Notes under the pieces: generated by a model
Told to the model about the DNA's origin: nothing
The model's database searches: none
What the model saw: the letters and a program-made list of their open reading frames with translations, nothing else
Made by a program: the position numbers and the translations under genes
Origin: Tritrichomonas musculus
Taxonomy: Eukaryota > Parabasalia > Tritrichomonadida > Tritrichomonadidae
Direction of reading: 5' to 3'
DNA: 64,000 nucleotides
NCBI GenBank assembly: GCA_039105265.1
Contig: JAPFFF010000016.1
Span: 1,364,001-1,428,000 of the forward strand
In this document: piece after piece, positions 21,193-31,332 of the stretch
Position numbering within the stretch: the stretch's first letter is position 1
Layout of the letters: the number at the start of each line of letters is the position of its first letter

Positions 21193-22830
21193 TTACAGCT
21201 GGGACATCAAGTTCTTAGCAGCAATAAGTTTTTTGTATTCATCAGTTTTTGGGTTCATATTCACTACATCATTCAAATTCAATAAAGCACATTTATCTTT
21301 AATGTTTCGAACTAGGCACATCTGTTTTGTATCCCAAAATATGAACAATTTTTTATGATCATTAAAATTAACTTGTACATTTTTATCGTTAAATCTGAAA
21401 ATAATTGTGTCATCTACATTCTTATAGTATTTGATATAATTGAGAGTTGTCGAAGTGTCAAAATCTATTGTTGGCAAGTCGTATAAAGATGTAGTTTTCT
21501 TTAAGGTTTTGGCAAATTTCTTTATTAATGATATTTTATCATATAATTTGTCTTTTTTACTTTTTTTTGAATCATAATCGTCAAGGTCAATTATTTTAAG
21601 ATTCAAACCGTAATTTCGATAATATTGAATAAAATCTTCATTTGGATCCATAACCATACGCGAATGATCAGTAAAACATGCACCAACAATTCCATTTGCC
21701 AATAAATAGCCTAAATCTTTTCCATTAATCAAATATCTAGAAACTGCTGAACGTGGAAGATTAAATAATTGTTCTGATGTGACGCTACTGATGACATTAG
21801 AATGAAACGTATTACTATTGCTATTATTATTATTATTAACGTCTCTGGTTGGTAAAGGAATCTTTGGGCTGATATGTCCTGATATATTGGCATGAAAGTT
21901 ATAATATCTTGCTGATGAACTATTTTCACTTTGATTTGAAGTGTGTGTAGTTACATTTTTTTTGATTAAAAAATCTTGTTCTTTATCTGTTGTTGTTGTT
22001 AAAAATATATGACCTAAAAGGTCAATTGCAGTTGGCCTTATATCTGGGTCAATTTCAAAAATTGTTTTTATGAAGTTTTTTGCTAATGGCGATATTGGAA
22101 TGTATGATGGAAAATGATAATCACAATTTTTTATGTTTTCATACGTAATTGACTTCCTTTCTCCTTCAAATGGAGTATGTCCAGTTAGCATTGTAAATGC
22201 TGAAACTCCAATTGCCCAAATATCAACTTCATAGCTATATCCCTTGTTTCCTTCTTGAAGTAATTCGGGACTGAAGTAATTCGGAGTACCACAAAATGTA
22301 TATTGAAGTTGATCATCATCTTGTAATATTACAGAAAGTCCAAAATCAGCAATTTTGACATTTCCATCTGAACCAATCATATAATTTTCTAGTTTTAAAT
22401 CACGATGTACAACATGTTTGCTGTGAAGATAAGCGATTGCTTCAACAACTTCGAGTAATATTCTTCTGGTTACAGATTCGCTTAAATAACCATTTGGGCT
22501 ATTTCTAAGGAGTTCTTTAACGGATTTATTTGGACAATATTCCAAAATAATATAATAATTGAAGTTATCTGAAAAAGAACCATATGATTTGACAATATTC
22601 GGATGATTTAAAATTCTTTGGATTTTAATTTCGTTTTTTAATTTTTCGAATGCTTTCTTCCCATTTGGTCCTTCATAACGTTCTTTTGGAATTACTTTAA
22701 TCGCATAATCTCTGTTTGTTTTTTGATTTGTTACCCGATATACCGTTGCAAATCCTCCTTGACCTAATTCTTCATGTTTTAGATAAATTTCCTTGGTTCC
22801 ATCTCCATAAGTTTGAACAATTGTTGACAT
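21193..22830 (-). CDS. PLK: Polo-like kinase
   Basis: A 545-residue Ser/Thr kinase of the polo family that controls mitosis and basal-body or cytoskeletal events. The kinase domain (about 15-280) has the loop GQGGFATVY, Lys45 in DYAIKVI, HRDLKLENY (142-150), DFGLS, and the T-loop YTFCGTPNYFSPE, in which Thr178 matches the activating Thr of PLK1. A Ser/Asn-rich linker follows. The C-terminal half shows two polo boxes: YLLANGIVGACFTDHSRMVM (first) and FRFNDKNVQVNFNDHKKLFI (second). The second keeps the His and Lys of the phosphopeptide pincer (DHKKL). The Trp usual at the start of the first box appears to be Tyr. Length and domain order are normal, and the gene looks intact. Confidence 0.93.
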   Translation of the reverse strand: MSTIVQTYGDGTKEIYLKHEELGQGGFATVYRVTNQKTNRDYAIKVIPKERYEGPNGKKAFEKLKNEIKIQRILNHPNIVKSYGSFSDNFNYYIILEYCPNKSVKELLRNSPNGYLSESVTRRILLEVVEAIAYLHSKHVVHRDLKLENYMIGSDGNVKIADFGLSVILQDDDQLQYTFCGTPNYFSPELLQEGNKGYSYEVDIWAIGVSAFTMLTGHTPFEGERKSITYENIKNCDYHFPSYIPISPLAKNFIKTIFEIDPDIRPTAIDLLGHIFLTTTTDKEQDFLIKKNVTTHTSNQSENSSSARYYNFHANISGHISPKIPLPTRDVNNNNNSNSNTFHSNVISSVTSEQLFNLPRSAVSRYLINGKDLGYLLANGIVGACFTDHSRMVMDPNEDFIQYYRNYGLNLKIIDLDDYDSKKSKKDKLYDKISLIKKFAKTLKKTTSLYDLPTIDFDTSTTLNYIKYYKNVDDTIIFRFNDKNVQVNFNDHKKLFIFWDTKQMCLVRNIKDKCALLNLNDVVNMNPKTDEYKKLIAAKNLMSQL

Positions 22831-23226
22831 TTTATTATATTGATATTAAAATTTTATACAAATTCAACAAACGTTCAATTAGTAATTCAAATTTTTATAG
22901 ATAAAAAAATTTGAATGATTAGATATCATTCAACAATTCAGAATAAATTGAAATATTGAGTAATTTATTTCTCTTCTTAAAATTTTGAGAATTATCAATT
23001 TTTATTTTTTTTTAAATATATCTCCTTTATTTTCTCTTAAAAAGTATTATATGTGAAGAAGTAGCATATACCTTAGATAAATACATTAACTTTTATTACA
23101 AATATAAAGGATGTCAAAATAGCTAATGATGAAATATTAATAAAAAATACAATTGTCCATAATTATATTAAATATTCCAAAAACAATAACAATTTCAAAA
23201 GGTTTATATAACAATGTTTTTCTTTA
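22831..23226. other. Intergenic spacer
   Basis: This lies between the 5' end of the polo-like kinase and the 3' end of the phosphatase. AT-rich, no feature recognised. Confidence 0.4.
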
Positions 23227-24654
23227 TCATATTTCTTCTTGAATTTTGCATAAGTTCATTACTGGAAAATGATTAATACAATGTCCATCTATCAAATTAT
23301 CATTTTCGCTTTCGCTTTTAGACGAATTGATCTCATCAAGAATTGATTTTTGTGGGTGGGTATGACCAATCATTAAATTATTAACTTTAATCAAAGGATT
23401 CGTTTTTCTTGGGTTTGGATGAAGAGGATGTTGAGTCAAATGGATAATTCTAACTGAATTTTCTTTAATCAAGCTCTTTGGTAGCAATCTCATTGATGTG
23501 TTATAAGTAGATGTTTTGGATGCCATAATGGGATGGTATATTGAATAACATTTAGGTTTTATATCAGAGTGATTGAAAAATCCGTTTACCTTGTAATAAT
23601 AAACGTCTTCTCTACTTATTTTTTGAATTGGGAAAAAGTTTATATATTCAACTCTATCGTTTTTCTGGTCCAACCTTAAAATACCACTATAATTACTCAT
23701 ATCATAATGATATGAAGAAGCTGAAAAAACTGTAATGCACTTCTTGGGGAAGAATTCTTGATATCCTTTTGATACATATTGATGACCTCTCACCAACCTT
23801 TTCAGTGAGTTTTTCTGTAGAAAGAAATTAAGAGCCTCGTAATTAAATTGATAGCCACAACCACGCTGGTTTTCTGTAAACATATTATCTGTATTATGTG
23901 ATGGATCACTCCACAAAAGATTCTTTAAAAGTTTACTTTCATCGAAACTATTTATTGGTCTTTTGATTTTACTTTGAATTTCTTTTACAAAATTAAAATC
24001 AGGACAAATGCCACCATGAATACATAAAGTTGTCTTATTCAATATAGCTGATATTGGTAAGTATGAGAAAGCTTGAATAAAGGCATCATATAATTTTTCA
24101 GTATACATGTGGCAATTAGTTATGGGAATTGTTGGAAAAGGAAGCTTATTTGGATCGATATTATTATGATTGGAATTTTTATTTTTATGGTTGAATTGGT
24201 AATTATTAAGAATTTCATCTTTGAAACCATATAAACTGCAAATCGAATCAAATTCATGATTCCCTCTAATGAGGAAAAATTCGTCTGGATATAATAATTT
24301 GATTGTGAACAATAATGTTATGCATTCTAATGAAAAATTTCCTCTATCAACATAATCTCCAAGAAAAACAACTTTACTCTTCTTATCTTTGAGATAATTT
24401 AAAATACGCAATAAATCATGTAAGTTTCCATGAATATCACCTACAATAAAAAATTCACCTTCAATATAGAGTGTATTTTGTTCTTTTTCAAATATTGATT
24501 TTGCTTGGTTGCATAATTCAATTAATGTTTCCTCATCAAAGGAAGGGATAGGATCTCCTTCTTTGCATTCATTGCCAACATCAAGAATTTTGTCAAGTGG
24601 GTATGAACCAATAAATGAATACGATGCCAATATATATGATGCTATTGTTGACAT
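23227..24654 (-). CDS. PP1-like Ser/Thr protein phosphatase
   Basis: A PPP-family metallophosphatase. The metal and phosphate motifs are all present in order: GDIHGN, GDYVDRG, GNHE, a CIHGGICP segment, LWSDP and RGHQY. Length is about 475 residues, with a C-terminal extension of roughly 130 residues rich in Ser, His and Pro that is not part of the catalytic fold and is probably regulatory. Trichomonads encode many such PP1-like paralogues. I place the start at the ATG at 24654 (MSTIASYILASYSF); the six codons before it in frame begin with TTG, not ATG. The loop between GNHE and the next helix has an Asn/His-rich insertion. It looks intact and catalytically competent. The first ~35 bases of the gene recur at 29423-29458. 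Confidence 0.9.
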   Translation of the reverse strand: MSTIASYILASYSFIGSYPLDKILDVGNECKEGDPIPSFDEETLIELCNQAKSIFEKEQNTLYIEGEFFIVGDIHGNLHDLLRILNYLKDKKSKVVFLGDYVDRGNFSLECITLLFTIKLLYPDEFFLIRGNHEFDSICSLYGFKDEILNNYQFNHKNKNSNHNNIDPNKLPFPTIPITNCHMYTEKLYDAFIQAFSYLPISAILNKTTLCIHGGICPDFNFVKEIQSKIKRPINSFDESKLLKNLLWSDPSHNTDNMFTENQRGCGYQFNYEALNFFLQKNSLKRLVRGHQYVSKGYQEFFPKKCITVFSASSYHYDMSNYSGILRLDQKNDRVEYINFFPIQKISREDVYYYKVNGFFNHSDIKPKCYSIYHPIMASKTSTYNTSMRLLPKSLIKENSVRIIHLTQHPLHPNPRKTNPLIKVNNLMIGHTHPQKSILDEINSSKSESENDNLIDGHCINHFPVMNLCKIQEEI

Positions 24655-25599
24655 TATAAATTTTGAATTCAATTTTGATTTGAAATATTTTGTGAATAAA
24701 ACAAAATATTAAAATTATATATATCCTAATAGTTTATTATTATTAATCTTAATTTCTATTATTTTTATTTAATATAATAATTAATTAAACATTTTATATG
24801 ATAATTATAGCATAATTAAAGCAATTTAATCACATATTTATATCTCAAATATATTGAATTAGAAATAATTTTTTGAGAAGTATAAAAAATACAACAAATT
24901 CAAATTTTAAATAAATAATTTTTTATTTTTTGTTCTTTTTCTTTATTACACAAGAATAAACATGATTTTGTTGTTAATATATATTTAAATAAATCAATAG
25001 AAAATTATAATTTTATTTTAAAATTTTATAGCCTTCTGAAATAAATTGAAATAATTTCAATTATTTTATAATTCTCAATAAAATGCTTTTTTCAATTTAA
25101 TCTAGCAAATAACATTGGAAACTGATTTGAAATTTGCTTTTTAGATTTCAAAATATTAAAGAGCAAAAGTTATTATTATAATTTATTTATATATATTTTA
25201 TTTCTTAATTAATTCTCATTTAGAAATATTCTGAGTATTCAGAAATATTTTGCGATTAAATTTTGAATTAGTTTTCAAAAAAAATTTATGAGGAAAAGAA
25301 TAATTTTTTGAGTGTTATCAAATTTATGAGGAAAAGAAAAAATTGAATACTATGATCGGAGAAAAGTGCCATTGTAAACTATTCAAGTACTAAATTTTCG
25401 CTTTTTAGGTTTGAATAGAAACCGTTTATAATCATATTTTTCCTGTTTATTACGAATTTTTACTATTTAATAGCTTTATCGAGGAACACTTCTTAGCGGG
25501 AATGCTATTATAATTTTTACACCTTATTTGAAACCAAACTTCGGCGTCTGACTTTTGAAAACCAAATTGATACAATAATTCCAAAAAAATATCAATAAA
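24655..25599. other. AT-rich intergenic region
   Basis: No gene recognised. A short duplicated phrase, TTTATGAGGAAAAGAA, occurs near 25286 and 25322. Confidence 0.4.
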
Positions 25600-27400
25600 A
25601 AAAAAGATTACACTTATCCATATCGACCGTTTCTAAAAAAATATCAATAAAAAAAATTATTGAGATCAATAATTCCATGATTTATTTATGAATACTTCTA
25701 AAAAAAAAAAAAAATGTCAAATTGATACAATAATTCTAAAAAAATAAAAACCCCCTCCAACTTGCTGGTATTGACGTTTCATTAATTTTACGATTTAATT
25801 AAATTGTATTTATGTTTATAAACAAATATTAATTATAGAGTGTTTTATGTTTATGATTATTTAATGAGATATTTTTAATACTAATTTCAAAATAAGAAAA
25901 TACGTTTTTTCTAGAAGCCTTCACAAATATTTATGAGATCTCATATAAAAATACTCGTTTTTTCTATCCCCTCCCACAAATATTCAATAAAAATACGTTT
26001 TTAACAAAAAACGTGTTTTTTGAAAAAGAGTTTTTCCTTTGTTAATAATTAATATAAATATAATATTCTTTAATAAATATTTTTTAATATATATTATAAC
26101 AATAAAAATATTATTTAATAAATTATAAATCTTTATTTTGATAGTTTTTTTCATTAAATTTATCATATAATAACGTACAAAATGCATTGTGAAATAAAAA
26201 AATACGTTTTTTCTAGATTGCCCTCTCAAATATTTGTAAAAAATCATATAAAAATACTCGTTTTTTCTATCCCCTCCCACAAATATTCAATAAAAATACG
26301 TTTTTACAAAAAAACGTGTTTTTTGAAAAATAGTTTTTCCTTTGTTAATAATTAATATAAATATAATATTCTTTAATAAATATTTTTTAATATATATTAT
26401 AACAATAAAAATATTATTTAATAAATTATAAATCTTTATTTTGATAGTTTTTTTCATTAAATTTATCATATAATAACGTACAAAATGCATTGTGAAATAA
26501 AAAAAACACGTTTTTTCTAGATTGCCCTCTCAAATATTTGTTAAACCTCATATAAAAATACTCGTTTTTCTATCTCCTCCCTCAAATATTCAATACTTGG
26601 TTGTCAGAAAAATTATTTTAACATTTTCAACAATCATAAAGAATTTCATTGTATAAAACAAACAACAACTCAATATATTTCGACAGTCAACCAAATTGTT
26701 TGAACTAAAAGTGTTTTTTGAAAGATTATTTTTTTTTGACAACCTAAATCATACTTCATATTTTTTTCTTTAATGGTAAAAAACTTTTTGTTTAATATAA
26801 CTATTCAATACATTACCTAAAATTTAAAAAAAAAAAAATTTCCGATATTAATTAGTATAATAATTTCCAATGAATTGATTGTATTTTATAAATTTTAGCA
26901 AAGTAAGCATATTGTTTTTCTGTTTTTATCTTTAATTTAGAGTTAAACTATGCCAAATCAATAAAATGGCCAATTTAGATAAAATGATCATCACCTAAAA
27001 ATTTATGAGATGAAATTAAATCAAAAATTCTATACAATATCTAAATAAATATATATTTCATTAGGATCTATCAGAAGACTTTGAATGTTTTTTTTACAAC
27101 ATATAATATGTTAATATGCTGAAAGTATTTTCAATGCAGAACAAAATTAATTAAAAAAAATATAAATTTAGGATTTGCTAATTTTATATTAATTATAATA
27201 ATTCTTTTATGAGGTATAATGTAAAAGATATAACTATTTTTTTTCACCTGTTAAAAAATGTAAACGGTATTGGAGGGGGTTTTAAAAAATATCAACCGTT
27301 TATAATCATATTTATTGATCTCAATAATTTTTTTTTAGAAACCGTTTATAATCATATTTATTGTTAATTTTTTTTATTGAATAGAAACCGTTGAACTCGA
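25600..27400. mobile_element. Foldback-like element enclosing a tandem repeat
   Basis: The left arm (about 25620-25765) contains ACCGTTTCTAAAAAAAT, AATTATTGAGATCAATAA and AAAACCCCCTCCAA. The right arm (about 27270-27400) has the reverse complements, starting TTGGAGGGGGTTTT-like at 27271. The G+C-rich CCCCCTCC / GGAGGGGG pair stands out in this genome. The interior has no coding capacity. The borders are not sharp and no target duplication was found. Confidence 0.45.
25880..26600. repeat. 303-bp tandem repeat, about 2.3 copies
   Basis: The phrase ACTCGTTTTTTCTATCCCCT recurs at 25953, 26256 and (diverged) 26560. Whole units between them are nearly identical, including TACAAAATGCATTGTGAAAT. Short hydrophobic frames inside the units are by-products of the repeat and were not called as genes. 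Confidence 0.8.
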
Positions 27401-27513
27401 TCTTCTTTACCAACAACATCTTCAGGTTAGACTTAGAAAACATTGAATAATTGCTTTTTGATCGTTCAAATAATGTAAAGTATTCAAAAAAAAAAGTGAG
27501 CTTTTTGAATAGT

Positions 27514-28851
27514 TATAGGTGGACTCGGAGATGTTCAGGTAAAGACCAGATTTAATTTTGTAATGACTAAAACTTTGTTTACTAATACTCATTTTGATTT
27601 TCTATGTCTAAAAAGTCTTTTCCTAAATGACAAAAAAAAATTCTAAATCCAAAAAGTTGCTTTCAAAAAGTCAAAAATATTTTCTAAGTATAAAAAGTCT
27701 TTTCCTAAAAGTCACTAAAATATTCCATCGCCTCAAAAGTTGTTTTCAAAAAGTCAAACCTTTGATTCCGATGAGTAAAAGTGATATGCTAAAAAGAAGA
27801 AGAAGCATTCCTATACCCAAAACTTTTTTAATAATAGAGACAATTAATTTAACTAATTTTTCTATAATTTTCAAACAAAATCACATAATATTTATATCAA
27901 AAACTCATCATTTTAGTATTATATTGAAAAATAATATAAATGTTCAATACTATTTAATAAATGTATAAATATATATTAAAAGTTTCATTATTTTGTTATT
28001 GACGACGTTTGGGAACTCAAAACAGCAACGTCCATTCAATTCAAGATATTATATTTATTTTTAGATACCTTTTAAAAACAATATTTGCATTTTAAATACC
28101 AATGATGTAATGTATTAAAAAATCATTTTTGTGAATATTTTCGATGTTCATTAGTTCTAAATGATTTTGTTCTTTAAATGACCATATATGGTCAAAATAA
28201 ATTCTGTTGACAGTTGAGCATTCAAATACTCAAACGTCCTTTGAAAACAGATTTTCATCACATAAGAACATATTCTTCATTGCTTAATGTTTTTATTCAA
28301 CTTAATTATATAATTAAATAAAATGAGAAATATATAATTAATTTTTTATAATTAAATAAAAATTAGATTAATTCTTTTAAAATAAAAGTACATTTAAATA
28401 AGCATACAGTAATAAAAATACATACAAATGAATACATACAAATGAAGATACATTTATTTTTAGTTTTGAATATAATGATTTCTTTTTGGTCCAAAAACAA
28501 CGAGTTATTTAAGCATTTCCAATGTCTCTATTATTAAAAAAGTTTTGGGTATAGGAATGCTTCTTCTTCTTTTTAGCATATCACTTTTACTCATCGGAAT
28601 CAAAGGTTTGACTTTTTGAAAACAACTTTTGAGGCGATGGAATATTTTAGTGACTTTTAGGAAAAGACTTTTTATACTTAGAAAATATTTTTGACTTTTT
28701 GAAAGCAACTTTTTGGATTTAGAATTTTTTTTTGTCATTTAGGAAAAGACTTTTTAGACATAGAAAATCAAAATGAGTATTAGTAAACAAAGTTTTAGTC
28801 ATTACAAAATTAAATCTGGTCTTTACCTGAACATCTCCGAGTCCACCTATA
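27514..28851. mobile_element. 1.34-kb element with 329-bp inverted ends
   Basis: Positions 27514-27842 and 28523-28851 are inverted copies that looked identical wherever I compared them. Outer ends read TATAGGTGGACTCGGAGATG on the left and the reverse complement on the right, so a TA dinucleotide forms both borders, as in Tc1/mariner elements. A ~70-residue Lys/Ser-rich frame is encoded identically in each arm (QKYFLSIKSLFLKVTKIF), but this may be incidental. The 680-bp centre is non-coding. The degenerate mariner-type transposase begins just outside the right arm. Confidence 0.7.
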
Positions 28852-28859
28852 TTTTTTAC

Positions 28860-29380
28860 AACCAAAAAATCAAAGAATTTGTATCAAGAAAAAAATATTC
28901 TAAACTATCACTTGAAGAAGAATGTGATATTATTTATATATCTAGGAGGACTTTTACCAATTATAAAAAAGGATATGTCTCAAAAGTGCCAGAGTAGCAG
29001 AAATTTCAATATTTTTTTTCTACAAAAATGAAGGGAAATGAGAGACAGCAAATTGGCAGTAACAAGTAAACTGGCTTGGAAAATCATCAAACAAATTACT
29101 AGTGAATCAGAAATAGAGTGGTGTCCATGCAGATCAAACATTTCAAATATTTTTCTCAAAAATGGCTGGCATCGCAGAAAAATCCAGAGCCGAAATCCTC
29201 AAAGCGATCCTGATTATAAGGATGCTAAAATTCAAAGATGATGTTAAAAAAGTGATTATTGACAATAACCTAATAAGAAAGAACGTTCATATTATGGACG
29301 AAACAGGCTTGTATAGTGACTCTATTCCAACCTTACACTTGGACATTTCAAGAAGACAAGCAAGCTTATGTTTGCTTTAA
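28860..29380 (+). pseudogene. Degenerate mariner-type transposase
   Basis: Three short frames carry pieces of a Tc1/mariner-like protein. One is a helix-turn-helix-like start (SKLSLEEECDIIYISRRTFT). A second is a DNA-binding-region segment (SNISNIFLKNGWHRRKIQSR, then NPQSDPDYKDAK). The third is the first catalytic block NVHIMDETGLYSDS, whose Asp would be the first of the DD[D/E] triad. Stops and frame changes separate the pieces, and the rest of the catalytic core is absent. It is a dead copy, probably of a Tvmar-like family, next to the element with long inverted ends. Confidence 0.6.
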
Positions 29381-29422
29381 AATATTTATTAGGCAAAGAA
29401 GGAGATAAAGTAAGCCTTAAGC

Positions 29423-29458
29423 TATACGATGCCAATATATAGGATGCTATTGTTGAGA
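29423..29458 (+). repeat. Short copy of the phosphatase gene 5' end
   Basis: TATACGATGCCAATATATAG and the following GATGCTATTGTTGAGAT match, with a few changes, the plus-strand sequence at about 24621-24656 that covers the first codons of the phosphatase gene. The copy is in the same plus-strand direction and is embedded in mobile-element debris. Confidence 0.6.
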
Positions 29459-29486
29459 TACTACCAATTGCTTCTACATCAAAGTA

Positions 29487-29839
29487 GTTTCAAACAGGAC
29501 ATGGATTTACAACATATTTATACAATAATACTAATAAATGTTATCATCCTCTCAATTTTATAGGATTTATTGCCAATTTAAAAGATGATGATCTTATCGT
29601 TAATATAAAAGAAGATTATTTAAGACGTAAACTCAACGATGTTCTAAGTCAATTAGGTCTTGATAAGAACCTATACTCCTGGCATTCATTTCGAAGAGGT
29701 GGAGCAACACTGGCATCGCAGCATCATATAGATCCCGCCATAATCAAGACTCATGGAAGATGGCTTAGCGAAGCTTATCTTTTATATGTGGACAACGACC
29801 ATGACAGCGCTGGACTCCAAATAAGTTATATTCTTTAAT
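29487..29839 (+). mobile_element. Tyrosine recombinase C-terminal fragment
   Basis: An open stretch of about 118 codons ends SWHSFRRGGATLASQHHIDP, then IIKTHGRWLSEAYLLYV. The His-x-x-Arg box, the HGRW motif and the final Tyr are those of the phage-integrase / tyrosine recombinase fold. The N-terminal arm-binding part and the first catalytic Arg region are not present in this stretch. This is a fossil piece; the parent could have been a Crypton-like or another tyrosine-recombinase element, which cannot be decided from the fragment. Confidence 0.7.
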
Positions 29840-30278
29840 TCTTAAACATTTTTTTATTTATTTATCGTTTTTAATTCTATTTTTCACTTTTTGAGGGTAT
29901 CCAGCCAAAATATTTTTTTTTTTTTTTTTTTTTTTTTTTGATTTTTGAGAGGAAGAAGTTCAAAAAGTGGACCATTTGTGAGATTTTTTCTTTTTTGTCA
30001 CTTTTTCATTCATTGTTATAACAATGAATAATGAGCCAAAGCATAATGTAATATGCGTCGAAAATGAATAATGAGCCAAAGCATGATTTTATATTGTTTT
30101 AACAAATCTTGAAATGCATAATCTCCAATCGACAGACAAATAGAATTGAAAATAATAGAAGTTATTGAAGGAGGAATTGATAGTTTCGATGTTTGCTTAA
30201 TTAATTGATAATTAAAATAAATATTTTTGAAAATATATCAAAATGCAAATGAATATTTTTTTTAATATATACAATATA
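29840..30278. other. Intergenic with T28-type run, a 22-bp direct repeat and an LRR_5 scrap
   Basis: A T run of about 27 bases ends at 29939. The phrase AATGAATAATGAGCCAAAGC occurs twice (about 30022 and 30063). Around 30100-30205 the minus strand encodes one broken LRR_5 unit (SKLSIPPSITSI and LSIGDYAFQDL). Confidence 0.5.
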
Positions 30279-31157
30279 TTATTTCGGCATTTCATCATCA
30301 AGCAAATTACAAAGTTCATCAAAATTTAATTTTCCATCGTGATCTTCATCATGATTGTCAATAAATCGTTCAGCATCATCTTCATTCCAATCATCACCAC
30401 CAAAAAAGTAAAGAAGATGGACAACTTCGCTTTTATCGAGGAAACCACTATGATCGGTATCAAATTTGTCAAACAAATAACGGTAAATACTGGATTGGTC
30501 TCTTTGTAATTCATTTACAGCATCGTAAAAAGGTTTAAATTCATCAAATTTGATAGAAGAATCCAAACTTTTGTCGCATATTTCAAATGCAAGAGGAGCA
30601 AATGAAGAGTTTATACCTGTTTTTTCTAAAAATAGTTTTGTTTCGGTTAGATTGATGCTTCCACTTTTATCTTCATCAATTTCATCAAATGCTTCTTTGA
30701 GTTCTTGGTATTGGTCTGGTTCAAAATTTACTGATGGAAGTCTGCACAGTTTCTTTTCAGCTTGGACAAATGGTTGTTGATCTGGTAAAGCAAGATGAAA
30801 AACTAAATGCACTTTACCAGGCTTTGGTACTTTCGCTGCTGCATTAAAATCAAACCAATCATCTGTAATTTGGCCAACATCAAAGCTTGTGATTAAAAAA
30901 TCACGTGTTGAAATAAGATCATGTTTTGGAAGTGGGTCCCAATCAACTAATTCGAAATGTAATACACTTTCTGGGTTTGATTCAACTGGAATATGAAATT
31001 CTTCATTCCAATTTGGCGAAAATGTTTGTTTACAATAACTCGTTTTATAAATTTTGTCTGATCTGCTATAGGAAATCTTGAGATATGGATCAGCTTTACC
31101 GAAAAGATCCATTTTTGGTATATTAATAGCACCAACCGCTTTAATATGGAGAATCAT
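30279..31157 (-). CDS. C2 domain plus EF-hand calcium-binding protein
   Basis: A 292-residue protein. Residues 1-125 are a C2 domain (LHIKAVGAINIPKMDLFGKA, DPYLKISY, then WNEEFHIPV) with the calcium-binding Asp residues of loop 1 (KMDLFGKADPY) and loop 3 (VDWDPLPKHD). Residues 155-290 form a penta-EF/calmodulin-like region with three good loops: DEDKSGSINLTE, DTDHSGFLDKSE and DEDHDGKLNFDE. One further loop is degenerate. It should bind membranes and respond to Ca2+ in the cytosol. It is divergent to the HECT-only gene, 175 bases away, and its C2 part is clearly related to the stand-alone C2 protein at 32789. Confidence 0.9.
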   Translation of the reverse strand: MILHIKAVGAINIPKMDLFGKADPYLKISYSRSDKIYKTSYCKQTFSPNWNEEFHIPVESNPESVLHFELVDWDPLPKHDLISTRDFLITSFDVGQITDDWFDFNAAAKVPKPGKVHLVFHLALPDQQPFVQAEKKLCRLPSVNFEPDQYQELKEAFDEIDEDKSGSINLTETKLFLEKTGINSSFAPLAFEICDKSLDSSIKFDEFKPFYDAVNELQRDQSSIYRYLFDKFDTDHSGFLDKSEVVHLLYFFGGDDWNEDDAERFIDNHDEDHDGKLNFDELCNLLDDEMPK

Positions 31158-31332
31158 TAAAATTAGACAACGAATATGTAAATTGAATTTTTCAGATATT
31201 TATGTAATTTTTTTTAATTCAAAAATTGAAGAACGATTAAAACTAGTCATTGAATTTTCAGAATTTGTGTACAATAATTCAATTGCAGTTATCGTTATTT
31301 CAAATGAATAAATCTTTGGATATTATTATTTA

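Noticed and set aside
25984-26490. Two hydrophobic frames in the 303-bp repeats
   Set aside because: Same frame repeated by the tandem array, very low complexity, no family resemblance.
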